Part shown: piece by piece, positions 35,598 to 47,649 of the stretch
Numbering within the stretch: position 1 is the first letter of the stretch
How the letters are laid out: the number at the start of each line of letters is the position of its first letter
NCBI RefSeq assembly: GCF_964237555.1
Contig: NC_091432.1
Span: forward strand, 42,279,031 to 42,343,030
Direction: 5' to 3'
Length of the DNA stretch: 64,000 nt
DNA from: Oryctolagus cuniculus
Lineage: Eukaryota > Chordata > Mammalia > Lagomorpha > Leporidae
Notes under the pieces: model-generated
The model's database searches: none
Told to the model about the DNA's origin: nothing
What the model saw: the letters and a program-made list of their open reading frames with translations, nothing else
Program-made: the position numbers and the translations under genes

Positions 35598-36394
35598 CTG
35601 TAAAAGGAAGAAAGGGCACTGCTGGCAGAAGCCTTATCTGCTAAAGCTGGGGGTGGGAAACTGTATTATGTTGTTAAGGAGCTACAAATAGGGAAAAGAC
35701 TGTATCTGAGTCGTTACAGGGCAAAGGGCTTAACATGAGTACCAGGAAGCAAACAAAAGGCATGGAGTGTACATGAATGTGAAGGGTAAAGTAGAGTAAT
35801 ACCGACAGTATGGCAGAGAAGCAGTGTAAGAAGATCATCATGATCAAGCTGAGAGGATGCTGGAAGAGTCAGTAAAGCAAAATAGTAAATACAAAGACAC
35901 AAATCATACTTAGCCAGAATGTGGTGACAGAGTGCACAGGTCACAGAGACAAATTGGATAAAATGAATAAACGCTAGAACGACTCCCAGATTTTTATTCT
36001 TGGCCAATTGCGTAAATGCTGGTGCTACAAATGAAAAAATAAGGAATAGACCTGTTTCCCCAGGAGTTAGAATCCTGTAATTTTCTGTCTGACAGTTTCT
36101 TGTGCATCCTTTAGATATACCTGTGCCTACTGAACCATTGTGACAACAGTAACTATTCATCAGAAATTTATTCAAGACAGAAAAGCCTCTCTTTTTAAAC
36201 CTTTGTGCAACCACAGAATAATGGTATCCCTTTTTGCAGGCAGGCAAGAAAGGATCTTCCTTCATCCCAGTCTTTGTAAAGTCTCTGAAAGAATTTAGTC
36301 TCATGGATTGTCTTTTCTGCCACTGGGTCAGAAAATCCAGCAAGTTGCTTTGAAAACACTTGGCACTTTTTTGTGAGACAGTCACATTGTTTCG
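35598..36394 (-). other. Unassigned, with one long open frame (35714-36385)
   Basis: The frame is open for about 223 codons on the minus strand, but its first codon is GTG and the first ATG lies about 27 codons in. The translation is Cys/Leu-rich, has no motif I recognise and shows no splice context. I do not call it a gene. Confidence 0.3.
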
Positions 36395-36545
36395 TAGACA
36401 TTATCTCACCAATAGTCATTTCATCCTGGTGAGGTGGGCCAAGGAACGATTTATTCCTATCTTTAAAGGGTAAAGAGGTTAAATGACTCATCTGGGGAAC
36501 TGGAAATAGAAGCTCTGTCATTGGAATCAGCTCTGTGTATAAGAG
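36395..36545 (-). mobile_element. MIR
   Basis: ACATTATCTCACC, GGTAAAGAGGTTAAATGACTC and GGAATCAGCTCTGTG follow a reverse MIR core. Confidence 0.5.
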
Positions 36546-37764
36546 CAGCTGCCAAACGCCTCCACAAATGGGTGCAAGTTAAAGGTTATTGATATTTCAC
36601 AAGAGTAGAGTTGTTGAAGGAATCATTTACTGGTAAACAAAGAGCTTACAAGTGGAAGGGGAAATGCTGATTGTTTTGTGAAGGTAGGCCGTTTATTCTG
36701 TTTCTTTTTGTGAGATTTCCTCTGAACCATAGCACTCTGTAAATAAGAAATTGACTATGAATCTCAGTATCATTGGAATACCCAAAGCTTGTAGGCATCA
36801 TTGTTTCCTGGAATTAAAGTATTTTATCTCATATATTATCTCATATCAATTCTTATGTATTATCCATACATTTACTACCCATTATAAGAAATTTGAGTAG
36901 TGCAAGTGATGTAATGATTTTATATAATCTAAATGTTCCTATCAAGGAAAATCACCTTAAGACTGAATTCTGTTTTTACATCTTTATTATGCTTTGGTAA
37001 ATTCTGGAATGCAAAAGTGTAAATCCTGATCTTAACTAAGGAGTTCTCCATTTTGGGGGAAAGATATCAAATGATCCCTTTCTCTTCCTTGAAATATGTT
37101 TAGAACATGGTTTTCAGGACACTACGTTTGTTTGATTGTCTTTATTTCTGGCCATTCATTCTTAGTTTGTGTGCTAATTTTTCTTCAGTCTAAGCCTTGG
37201 GATCTGAAAATCTAATCCTTGGGATGTTCTAATGCTTAATCCTCAGATCCCTTCTGTTTTATGCACACTCAGTCTTTAACTGATTTAATCTGAACTCTTG
37301 TATTCTCCTATAGATCCACTCTGTTCTACCCACACTGACTTCCTGCCCTCACTAGGAAAACATGGACTTTGCACTTGTTCTATATTTTTTTGCCCATGAT
37401 TTCCAGAAATTCATTCCCCAAAATTATTTCCTGATCCCAATCAGGCCTTTTCCAATTTGTTAAATCAACCACTTTATGCTACTTATCCCATCTCACATCC
37501 TACAACACAATCTTCATTCCCAGGTTAAACTTTTTCTCCATTTAAGTTATTGTTATTTAACACACAATACATACATTTCATTGATTATATATTTTCTATA
37601 TCCCTAGGGTAGGTAAACTTTATAAGCATAATGAAACTGCTCTGTAATATGATGAACACACAGGGTTTTATCAGTTATATAGCCCATGACACGATAAGTA
37701 TTTTTAAATGAGTGAAGGGAAGCTAAATTGATGATTAATTCTATCACTAAAAGTTCACAGTGAT
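36546..37764. other. Unassigned
   Basis: About 1.2 kb. Pyrimidine-rich from 37080 to 37520 but without a clear repeat, exon or RNA gene. Confidence 0.4.
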
Positions 37765-38027
37765 TAATGTTTGTTTCAGTGATTATTGTGCCACTTGAGA
37801 TGCCAATATCCCATATCTATGTGCCTACATTCAGGTCCTAGCTCCATTTTCCATCCAACTCCCTTCTGATGTGCAGTCTGAGAGGCAGTTCTTGATGGCT
37901 CAGGTATTTGGATTCCTATCATCTAAATGTGAGACTCAGATGGAATTCCTTGTACCTGACCCAGTCATAGTAGTTTAGTGGTTTGGGGAAATTGGAGCTT
38001 GAAAGCTTGAAGAAGTAGGTGGGAAAT

Positions 38028-38065
<38 letters not shown>

Positions 38066-38110
38066 TCTGCATTTCAAGTAAAATAAGTAAATAAAATTTC
38101 AATTTTAAAA
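37765..38110 (+). mobile_element. Old-type CSINE with (TG)n
   Basis: GCCAATATCCCATATCTATG, GAGAGGCAGTTCTTGATGGC and GAGACTCAGATGGAATTCC occur in order. The usual (CT)n has become (TG)15 at 38031-38060. Tail AAATAAGTAAATAAAA. Confidence 0.75.
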
Positions 38111-38689
38111 AATTAAAAATAATTTTTACAAAACATGTTTATCTAAATTTAAGCAATCTCATCATGAAAAATGCTTGCTAGCTATTATAGACCAACTTAA
38201 AGTTGTGTCTTCCTTGTCTATTGATTTGAACCACCTGAAGTTGTCAAAAATTGACTTCCTTTGTACTATGAGAACTTCAGTTTCAGATGGTTTAACATAG
38301 ATGTAACATTAGATCTTAGGGAAATAAAAATGCACAGCAATCTAGATATTTAGCCTTTGAATAAAATTATTCTGTTTCTTACTCAATGATGACTATTTCC
38401 TACTTTAACTTCTGGCTGTTTCTAAATATAGTTCTCAAACTAAGAAAAGTACAAACCAAATAAATATGCTTTATTTACATTAAGAAAAACAAAAGCCTAC
38501 CAGTTACCCAGAATCCCACCATGTGTGCTATAACCTTATCTCTGCAGCTATGTGAAGATTAAATGCTGACATGCAGTTCAGTTGTCCAGTGGAGAAAAGT
38601 CTATCTCTGGATTCAGCTGTCAAACAATCAATATCCAGTGTATAAGAGACTCAACTACTAAATAAAAACCAACGCACCTAAGTAATAGG
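38111..38689. other. Unassigned
   Basis: No recognised repeat or coding sequence. Confidence 0.4.
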
Positions 38690-39560
38690 AATAGGATCTC
38701 AAAGGACATTTTTCCAAAAAAGAAATACAGATGGTAAAAAAAAAATGTGTAGAAAAAATGCTATCACCAGCCATCAGGGAAATGCAAATCAAGACCAGAA
38801 TCAGATATCATCTCACTCCAGTTATGATTATCCAAAAGACAAACAATAATAAATGCTGATGAGGATGTAGAGAAAAAAACTTTTATATATTGCTGGTGGA
38901 AGTGCAAATTAGTAGAGCTACAATGAAGAACGTTATGGAGGTACCTCATAAAACAAAAACAGACTTTCCATATAGCCCAGATATCCTAGGTCTGGGTATG
39001 TCTGAAAAAAATGAAATCAGTTTATGAAACAGATGAATGAACTCCCATGTTCATTCAAACACTATTCACAGTTAACATTATGTGGATCAGTGTCCATTGA
39101 TGGGCTGAATGCTAAAGAAAATGTGATATACATATATCTATATCATATATAATGTAAATGCTGTATTTGTATTACATAATCTGTCTATAAATAATTCAAC
39201 CATTAAAAGAATAAAGTCTTGACATTTGCAGCAAATTGGATGGAAATGGAGATCATTGTGTTCAATGAAATAAGCTTGTAACAGAAAGGCAAACATCACA
39301 TATTTTCTCTCATGCTTGGAAATTAGAAAACACAATTCTAAAATAGTGTATACTAGGGTCTAGGAAGAGTGGGGCTGGGATTAGATAATGACTATTAAAA
39401 CCCAGTGCTTTGAAAGTAATGATTCATTGTGATTTTCAGAACAAAGTGATGATTATGACTCATGAAGATATGCTATAATATGTGCATAAAGAACTAGAGG
39501 AATGGCACATACCAAACACAGAGGACAGATAAGTGGAAAAGCATGTTGCCTGGCATGCTT
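38690..39560 (+). mobile_element. Old L1, ORF2 C-terminus and 3' UTR
   Basis: GGGAAATGCAAATCAAGACC, GCTGATGAGGATGTAGAGAAA, TTGCTGGTGGAAGTGCAAAT and GTGTCCATTGATGGGCTGAATG are ORF2 3' landmarks in the sense direction. Frames are broken. Confidence 0.8.
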
Positions 39561-39621
39561 AGTTTAAGCAATATATATGTCCAAGTATTGCATCATACTC
39601 CTTAAAAATGTACAAGTATTA

Positions 39622-39940
39622 TGTGATGGGGATTTTGTGTAGCTTGGGTCACCTACATCCCGTATTGGAGTGCCTGCCTGTTTTGAGTTCAGGCTAATCT
39701 GCCTTTATTCAATTTTCTGTTATAGTGTACCCTGAGAGGCAGCAGATGATGGTCCAAGTATCTGGACCCTTGCCACCCATGTGACAGATCTGAATGGAGT
39801 TCCTGGCTCCTGGACCTAACCTGGTCTAACCCTCGGTGTTGTACACGTTTAAGGAGTAAGCCAGTAGACGGAAGATCTCTGTTTCTCCCTGTTGCTCTGT
39901 CTCTCTTCCTTTCATAGAGAAAGAAAATAAGTAAAAAAGT
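39622..39940 (+). mobile_element. Old-type CSINE
   Basis: GGCAGCAGATGATGGTCCAAG, CCTTGCCACCCATGTGACAG and CCAGTAGACGGAAGATCTC identify it. It stands just upstream of L1-B. Confidence 0.78.
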
Positions 39941-40012
39941 AGAGATATCACATTTTCATCCAAATCTTTAAAAACTGACATGTAAATTAACAAGTAAATT
40001 AAAAGTAAATAT

Positions 40013-41414
40013 AAATTCCAAGGAGTGGGATGGCTGGGTTGAATGGTAGGGTTATATTCTGGTTTCTGAGGAATCTCCAGACAGACTTCCATAGTGGCTT
40101 GACCAGTTTGCATTCCCACCAACAGTGGGTTAGTGTCCCTTTTTCCCCAGATCCTCGCCAGCATCTGTTGTTGGTAGATTTCTGCATGTGAGCCATTCTC
40201 ACCGGGGTGAGGTGAAACATCGCTGTGGTTCTGATTTGCATTTCCCAGATTGCTAATGATCTTGAACATTGTTGAACATTTTGAAAAATGTCTATTGAGG
40301 TCCTTGGACCATCTCTTAAGTGGGTTGTTTGTTTTGTTGTTGTGGAATTTCTTGATCTCTTTGCAGATTTTGGTTATTAATCCTTTATCTGTAGCATAGT
40401 TTGCGAAATTTTTTCCCATTCTGTCGGTTGCCTCTTCACTCTCCTGACTGTTTCTTTTGCAGTACAGAAAATTCTCAATTTGATGCACTCCCAATAGTTA
40501 ATTTTGGTTTGACTGCCTGCGCCTTCAGGGTCTTTTCCAGGAAGTCTTTGCCAGTGCCAATATCTTGCATGGTTTCTGAATGTTCTCTAGTAATTTGATG
40601 GTGTCGAATCGTAGATTTAGGTCTTTAATCCACGTTGAGTGGATTTTTGTGTAAGGTGTAAGGTAGGGGTCTTGCTTCATGCTTCTGCACGTGGAGATCC
40701 AGTTTTCCCAGCACAATTTATTGAATAGGCTGTCCTTACTCCAGGGATTGGTTTTAGATCCTTGATCAAATATAAGTTGGCTGTAGATGTTTGGATTGAT
40801 TTCTGGTGTTTCAATTCTGTTCCATTGGTCTATCCATCAGTTTCTGTACCAGTACCATGCTGTTTTGATTACAACTGCCCTGTAGTATGTCCTGAAATCT
40901 GGTATTGTGATGCCTCCAGCTTTGTTTTTGTTGTACAAGATTGCTTTAGCTATTTGAGGTCTCTTGTGCCTCCATATAAATTTCAGCATCATTTTTACTA
41001 GATCTGAGAAGAATGTCTTTGGTATCTTGATTGGAATTGCATTGAATCTATAAATTGCTTTTGGGAGAATGGACATTTTGATGATGTTGATTCTTCCAAT
41101 CCATGAGCATGGAAGATTTTTCCATTTCTTGGTATCCTCTTCTATTTCTTTCTTTAAGGTTTTGTAATTCTCACCGTAGAGATCTTAAACGTCCTTGGTT
41201 AAGTTTATTCCAAGGTATTTGATTGTTTTTGTACCTATTGTGAATGGGATTGATCTTAGCAATTCTTCCTCAGGCATGGCCTTGCCTATGTATACAAAGG
41301 CTGTTGATTTTTGTGCATTGATTTTATATCCTGCTACTTTGCCAAACTCTTCTATGAGTTCCAATAGTCTCTTGGTAGTGTTCTTTGGATCCTCTAAATA
41401 AAGAATCATATCAT
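40013..41414 (-). pseudogene. L1-B inverted ORF2 segment
   Basis: Corresponds to L1-A 1141-2570 in the same orientation. It covers the end of the reverse-transcriptase domain and the downstream ORF2 region. DDM-proximal sequence is at the right edge (MILYLEDPKN) and the Cys-rich block CWRGSGEKGTLTHCWWEC near the left. Frames are broken, partly by loss of a block near 40275-40285. At the codon where L1-A has TGA, this copy has CGA. Confidence 0.92.
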
Positions 41415-41415
41415 A

Positions 41416-42826
41416 CCCATCAACAGTAGACTGGATAAAGAAATTATGGGGTATGTACTCTATATAATACTATAAAGCAGTAAAAAACAATGAAATCCGG
41501 TCATTTGCAACAAAATGGAAGAATCTGCAAAAAAATTTTGCTGAGTGAAATAAGTCAGTCCAAAAGGGACAAATATCATATCATATGTTCTCCCTGATCG
41601 TTGACAACTAACCGAGGACCAAAAAGGAAATCTCTTAAAGTGAAATGAACACTATGAGAAACGGTGACTTGATCAGCCCTTGCCCTGACTGTTGATGAAC
41701 AACTTAATACATTATCCCTCTTAGTATTTTTTTGTTTGTTCTACTTAATACTTTTGGTTGAATTCTGTAATTAATACACAGTTCTTACTCAATGTAAGTA
41801 AGTGTTGAAGCTTAACTGAAAAGTGATCGCTGTTAAATATAAGAGTGGGAATAAGAGAGGGAAGAGATGTACAATTTGGGACATGCTCAAGCTGACTTAC
41901 CTCAAATGGTAGAGTTAGAAACGTGCCAGGGGATTCCAACTCAATCCCGTCAAGGTGGCATGTACCAATGCATCTCACTAGTCCAAGTGATCAATTTCTG
42001 TTCACAATTTATCATAATGATGGACTAAGAGTCAAAGGGATCACATAAACAAGAATAGTGTCTGCAAATACTAACCGATAGAATAAAAAAGGGAGAGAAC
42101 GATCCCACTCGGGAAGCGAGATACACAGCAGACTCATAGAATGGCAGATGTCCTAAAAAGCACTCTGGCCTCAGAATCAGCACTTAAGGCATGTGGATCT
42201 GGCTGAAAAGCCCATGAGAGTATTTCAGGCATGGAAAGCCAAGACACTCTGGGGAAAAAAAAATGACCTAAATGAAAGATCTCTGTGAGTGAGATCCCAG
42301 TGGAAAGAACAGGTCATCAAAGAAGGAAGTACCTTTCTCTGAAGGGAGGAAAGAACTTCTACTTTGACTATGACCTTGTCTAAACAAGATAAGAGTCGGA
42401 GAACTCAAAAGGCTTCCATAGCCTTGGCAACTCATGACTGGAGCATAGGGTGATTACTGAGGCCATAAACAAGAGTGTCAATTTGTTATGTCAACAACAG
42501 GAGTCACTGTGCACTTACTCCTCATGTAGGATCTCTGTCCTTTATGTGCTGTACATTGTGAATTAATGCTATAACTAGTACTCTAGTACTCAAACAGTAT
42601 TTTTCACTCTGTGTTTCTATGTGGGTGCAAACTGTTGAAATCTTTACTTAATATATGCTAAACTGATCTTCTGTATATAAAGAGAATTGAAAATGAATCT
42701 TGATGTGAATGGAGGGGAGAGGGATCGGGAAAGGGGAGGGTTGAGGGTGGGAGGGAAGTTATGGAGGGGGAGACATTGTAATCTATAAGCTGTACTTTGG
42801 AAATTTATATTCATTAAATAAAAGTT
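41416..42826 (+). pseudogene. L1-B sense segment: ORF2 end and 3' UTR
   Basis: Starts at CCCATCAACAGTAGACTGG, equivalent to L1-A 1040, so 100 element bases (L1-A 1041-1140) were lost at the inversion. The ORF2 C-terminus is short and broken. The 3' UTR ends with a G-rich block (GGGAAAGGGGAGGGTTGAGG near 42728), a known feature of L1 3' UTRs. Confidence 0.92.
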
Positions 42827-42836
42827 AAAAAAAAAA

Positions 42837-42871
42837 CGTTTACAGAAATGAAGAGGAAAATGGACAGTAAA
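42837..42871 (+). other. Probable short 3' transduction
   Basis: About 32 bases (CGTTTACAGAAATGAAGAGG and on) stand between the L1 poly-A and a second A-run, which passes into the right target copy. They are not L1 and not duplicated target, so they fit downstream flank of the source element carried in the transcript. Confidence 0.6.
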
Positions 42872-42886
42872 AAAAGTAAATATAAA

Positions 42887-43962
42887 AAGATGTCTAATTA
42901 AGTTTCTTTTTTCTTAGTGTAGAAACACAAAGAAAAATCAATCAGGTCTATTGAACATTTTTAGATACTGAATCAAGTTTTTGCCTTTTATGTTGTATCT
43001 TCATATGTTTAAGTAGTCTTCCCCTGACAAATGTAACTATTCAGATTTTGAAAAATTTGTATCTAGCTCTTTTTTACAAAATAGAAAGGGAAGAATAGAA
43101 TAAGAGAGAAAAAGAGCGAACAAAATACATGTACTTATTTTCTCTCAAATGGAAAATAATTTTCAGTGCATTTGGAACACATTAAAACACAAAAGGCCAA
43201 GCATGTGTCCATATTTATCTCGGTATTAATTCTTGATTTATTTAGCAATTGACTCTGTTTAACTTATTTAGTATATATCTTCCAGGTAACAAAAGTCTTA
43301 AAATATGTTCCAATCGATGAAATTTGAAGCTTACAGTAGACATTGGGATGTGGAGCAGGAGAATATGCCTTTGGGATTGGGAGAGGCAAGTTCAGGTGAA
43401 ATGCTAAATGCCTAGGAAGAAAAGAAACTAGCTAACTTGTTGATCACCTGTAAGGCCACCATCATTGTGCTAGAACTTAACCACAACATCTACGCAATGA
43501 AAGATTTTTCATCTTAATTCACACAAATAATTAGGAGCAATATACTTGTGCAAGCTAGCATGCATTTTGCTTATGGAATTTACTTCACTGGAAAATGATG
43601 AGATAGCTTAAGACATTATGATTAGTAAGCAAAAGAGCTAGCAGTTGGACTCAGTTTTGCTTATTAACTTTTTGATCCATCAGTGAAGGATGCGGCAATT
43701 CCTTAAGTATAGGAATCAGGTTAATAATCATGTAAGTACTTTTCAAGGTTTTATCTCTTAATCACAAGGATTTGGTACAACTAGATGCTGAAAAATGTGG
43801 CCAAATTTTAAGATTTTCATCGTTTCTTCTTCAAGAAGAATTGGAATGGTTATGGAGCACCTAAAAGCGGTTTTACTCTAAAGCCTCAACATTTGTATTG
43901 TGATATGATCTCCTTATGCAGTGTCTTTATGTAATTGAAAATTAAACTTTCCTTTTTTCTTT
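42887..43962. other. Unassigned
   Basis: About 1.1 kb of AT-rich DNA with no recognised repeat or coding frame. Confidence 0.4.
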
Positions 43963-44286
43963 TTCTTTTTTTTTCATTTGACAGATAGAATTATAGACAG
44001 TAAGAGAGAGAGGCAGAGAGAGAGAGAGGTCTTCCTTCCATTGGTTCACTCCCCAGAAGGCAGCTATGGCCAGCGCTGCGCAGATCCGAAGCCAGGAGCC
44101 AGGTGCTTCTCCTGGTCTCCCATGTGGGTGCAGGAGCCCAAACACTTGGGCCATCCTCCACTGCACTCCCGGGCCACAGCAGAGAGATGGACTGGAAGAG
44201 GAGCAACCAGGACCAGAACCCGGCGCCCACATGGGATGCCGGTGCCGCAGGTGGAGGATTAACCAAGTGAGCCACGGCACTGGCCC
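43963..44286 (-). mobile_element. CSINE, intermediate subfamily
   Basis: Tail TTTTCATTTGACAGATAG, head side GCCACGGCACTGGCCCC. In sense the head reads CACTTGGTTAATCCTCC. CpGs are well kept (GCGCTGCGCAGATCCG). It directly abuts another SINE tail at its head. Confidence 0.92.
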
Positions 44287-44336
44287 CATTTTTTTTTTTT
44301 TTATTTGACAGGTAGATTTATAGACAGTGAGAGACA
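44287..44336 (-). mobile_element. Second CSINE tail fragment abutting the first
   Basis: (T)14 ATTTGACAGGTAG then ATAGACAGTGAGAGAC is another CSINE 3' end. AAACTTTCCTTTTTT before the pair and AAACTTTCCCTTTTTT after it appear to flank both as one target duplication. Confidence 0.75.
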
Positions 44337-45149
44337 AAAACTTTCCCTTTTTTCTAGACTATACTAGAAGCTTCTTCAATAATCATTTCTGTAGTTGACA
44401 AACTTCAGAAACTTTTATTTCATTAATTCAATAATGGACCTTTTTAGTCCAAGCTAATTCTGTCACCTCAAAAGGATGCTGCAAACCAAACACGAGGAGA
44501 ATCACTTCTTAAGTGTTCCCTACATCATTCCAAGACTTTTATACATTTTAAATGCATAAATTATCTTTAGTTGTTTAAGGACCCATGACTATTTTCCAAA
44601 TCTATTTTTAACAACATATCAATTTATCCTGAACAAATAAATTATTCACATGTTAAATATTAAATGTTTAAAATGCAAGTATATGCTTCCACTATTAAAA
44701 GCATTTCATATACTTACTCCATTATTGCTGTTGTCATAAACATAGAATTTTCTGCTGCGAGATACATGACTAACTTTATAAGGTTAAATTTTCTTTTTTT
44801 AATTATATTTGGTATGCTTAGCAACATTTCTTTTATGATGGCTGAATAACTTTCTATCTCCAACATTTTAGTTAAGCAGGAAGAATAAGTTCAAGAGATA
44901 TATTGTACAGTATGGTGATGATATGTAGCTTGTTACAATTTAGTCTATACTTGAAACCTGTTAAGAAATTAGATTTTAAGTGCTTTTACTCCCCCCTAAT
45001 AACAAATATATGAAATGATGGTTAAGGTATATAACATTGATTTAGCTATTCCACAACATCTACATGTATCAAAACACAATGTTGTATTCCACAAGCATAT
45101 ACTTTTATAATTAGCAATAATTAGAAAGTATATTCTTAAAAAAGGAAGA
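44337..45149. other. Unassigned, AT-rich
   Basis: No gene or repeat family recognised. Confidence 0.4.
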
Positions 45150-45690
45150 TGTCTTATCCTAATCCTGGAAATCTAGGACTAGGATGCCATATCAATCCAG
45201 GATTATCCTATGCTTTATGACATAGATGACATTAGGAGAGGGAAGTTACCTTGGTTGTCTAAATAGGTCTAGTGTAATCACATATGCCCTTAAGAGCAGA
45301 GAACTTTGACTGACTAGCAGCATAAGAGAAAGTCAGGAGTTTTAAAGCTTCAGAGAAACTCATTGCATTGTTGTGACTTTGAAGATGAAAGAGGTTACAT
45401 AAAAAGAAATGAAGATGTCTTTAAGGACCCAAGGGACACCACCAACTAAGAGCCAACAAAGAAATAGGAACCTCAATTCTATAATCCAAATAACTGAATT
45501 CAGCCAAACACTGAAGTGGGGATGAAAAAGTGTTGTTCCCAGGAGACTCAAGATAAGAGCCCAGCCTGATTACAGTCTTTTGATACCCAGAGTACAGACT
45601 CATCAAAGCCTCCCTGGGTTTCTCATTTATAGCACTGGGAGATAATATAGGAGAATTGTTTTAAATCACTAGGTTTATCATATTTTTTTT
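45150..45690 (+). mobile_element. Ancient interspersed repeat, family not assigned
   Basis: GTGTAATCACATATGCCCTTAA, GAGCAGAGAACTTTGACTG and GATAAGAGCCCAGCCTGATTAC are in the order of an old repeat I recognise by sequence but not by name. It looks related in its end to the ones at 29410 and 50095. Confidence 0.55.
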
Positions 45691-45861
45691 CTTTTCTTCT
45701 TTTTTAATCTAGAAAGCTAATAGGACTGGCTGCTGACTAGTGTGCCTCGTCAATATTTTAAAAGCTGTTGTTGAGTAATGGTGCCCTTCAGTGCCGTGAA
45801 ATAGATCTTACAATGCTGTGTGCATTTCCAGGAATGCTCTTATAATAATATGCATAGGGAA

Positions 45862-46075
45862 GAGGCCAGCTTTGTGGCAGGCTAAACCACCTCCTGCAAT
45901 GACAACATTCCTTAGGACTCAAACCTGGATGCTGCATTTCTGATCCACCTCCCTGCTAATGCACCTGGGAAAGCAGCAGAAGATGGTCCAAGCACTTGGG
46001 TCCTGGCACCCACATGGGAAACCAGAGAATCTCCAGGGATTCTGGCTTCAGCCTCGCCCATTGGTGAGCTTATCC
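45862..46075 (+). mobile_element. CSINE, 3' part missing
   Basis: GGCCAGCTTTGTGGCAGGC, GGGAAAGCAGCAGAAGATGG and CACCCACATGGGAAACC are present, but the (CT)n and tail are absent after CCTCGCCCATTGGTGAGC. Confidence 0.8.
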
Positions 46076-46234
46076 TAATGCAGTTAACACTGCGCTCTTT
46101 CATGACTCAAATATATCAAGAGATTATTTCTGACAGTTTCAGGACAAACTACTGCAGTACCTGGTTTCTATGAATCTCTTAGTCCATGTTTTTTGAGCAA
46201 ATCAATTTCAGAGGGCAAATACCAGTAGTTTTTG

Positions 46235-46236
<2 letters not shown>

Positions 46237-46265
<29 letters not shown>

Positions 46266-46282
46266 CAAAAAAAAAAACAAAA
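46237..46282 (+). repeat. Long A-tract (A29-C-A11-C-A4)
   Basis: An almost pure A-run not attached to any SINE or L1 I can see on its 5' side. It could be the tail of an unrecognised retrocopy. Confidence 0.9.
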
Positions 46283-46559
46283 CTCCCAAGATAACATTTT
46301 CAAATTTCTGACATTCTGGGAGAGTAAAGGGATAATCTGTGTTCCTGCTGGTTGTCCACTTCCTCTTTGATTGTCTGGTCTGCTTGGCTTCTTTATCTTT
46401 TCTGTCTCACTTGTCGCCAGTGATGCAATGCCTCACGGCCATTTTCTTCCCTCTCCACACTTTCATTTTGATGGATGCTTAAGAAACATTAGTTTCCTCT
46501 CTCTTTGTCATGCATCTTAAATAAATGGAGGAAGAAACTCGTATTAAATTCAACAATAC

Positions 46560-46790
46560 TCTTAATGTCATTTACTGAGAGCCTCCTATATTCACTACGA
46601 TGTATACATAAATGTGATTTCAATACATTCCAAAGAAGCCATTAGTAAACCTTGTTAGTCTGTCCTGTCAAGGAGAAAGTTGGTTTGGAGGGATTAAGCA
46701 ATTCTTCCGGAAGGCATATGGCTCTTGAGTGGCAGAACCAGGTTTCCAAATAAAGTAGGTAGAACGTCAAAATCATCTTTTAATCAAAAT
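46560..46790 (-). mobile_element. MIR
   Basis: TTTACTGAGAGCCTCCTATATTC, AGGGATTAAGCAATTCTTCC and GGCAGAACCAGGTTTCC follow the reverse MIR consensus. Confidence 0.6.
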
Positions 46791-46919
46791 ATGCTTTCTT
46801 CCTAGAGTGATCTACTATCATCCATTTTAAAATCCCATTTATTAGTGTGCTTTTATCACAAAAAATTAAGAGAAAAAATTGACTCCTTTCTGTCGACCAT
46901 AATACTCTAATTTATGTTT

Positions 46920-47086
46920 CTCTTTTTTTATTTATTGGAAAGGCATGGCAACATAGAGAGACACAGACAAAGAGATATCTTCCATGTACTGATTTATTTC
47001 ACAAATGACCAAAACAGGCAAAGACACAAGCACAGAACTCTATCTGTGTCTCCCAAGTGGGTAGCAGATATCCAAGTACTTGAATC
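46920..47086 (-). mobile_element. CSINE, head part missing
   Basis: Tail TTTTTTTATTTATTGGAAAGG, then CTTCCATGTACTGATTTATTTC and GTCTCCCAAGTGGGTAGCAG. It stops before the head, as in a 5'-truncated copy. Confidence 0.7.
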
Positions 47087-47649
47087 AAAATTTTAAAAAT
47101 TGCTGATGTGGTTTGAAATTTAGAACTTGATCTGTTGTTTGACAAAATTATAGAACTGTAAGGAATTATACTAAATTATAGCAAGTGATGTAAACCAGGA
47201 ACAAATGTTGTATAATGTCACTAGTATGTGGAAGATAAAAATGTCCATTTCATAGAAACAGATAGTAGAAAGAAAGCTAAGACAAATTGGGACAGATGGT
47301 GATGTTGGGAAAAGAAAGATGTTGATCAAAAAGTGTAGAGTTTCAGTTAGGCTGAGGAAATGCTTTCATGATGGATTACAGTACATGGTGACCACAGTTA
47401 ATAATATGTTGTATATTTTACAATTGCTAAATTAAATTACGATATTCTCAAAATAAAGTGATAAATTGGTGAGATGATTGATGTTAATTAGTTTGAATGA
47501 ATCTTTCTATGTATATATGGATCAAAACATATTTTATCCCATAAGATATACAATATTATGATTTATCAATTAAAACAATCATTTAAAAAAGAAATTTAGA
47601 ACTTGATTTAAGACAACACAAATAGTTTCAAATGTCATGATTAAAATTT
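47087..47649. other. Unassigned
   Basis: About 560 bases. 47190-47460 loosely resembles L1 3' UTR sense sequence (GAAAGATGTTGATCAAAAAG, ATGGATTACAGTACATGGTG) but is too weak to call. Confidence 0.35.

Larger units (their letters stand above)
40001..42886 (+). mobile_element. L1-B: truncated LINE-1 with internal inversion
   Basis: The outer limits are set by AAAAGTAAATATAAA, present at 40001-40015 and again at 42872-42886. Inside, an inverted ORF2 segment (40013-41414) is followed by a sense segment (41416-42826) with AATAAA (42817-42822) and poly-A (42827-42836). The target reads AATT/AAAAG, the expected L1 endonuclease site. This is the twin-priming form of L1 insertion. It is closely related to L1-A. 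Confidence 0.95.

Noticed and set aside
35714..36385. A 223-codon open frame on the minus strand, the longest outside L1
   Set aside because: It begins at GTG, not ATG, has no recognised motif, is flanked by MIR sequence and has no visible splice or promoter context. The composition looks like translated non-coding DNA.
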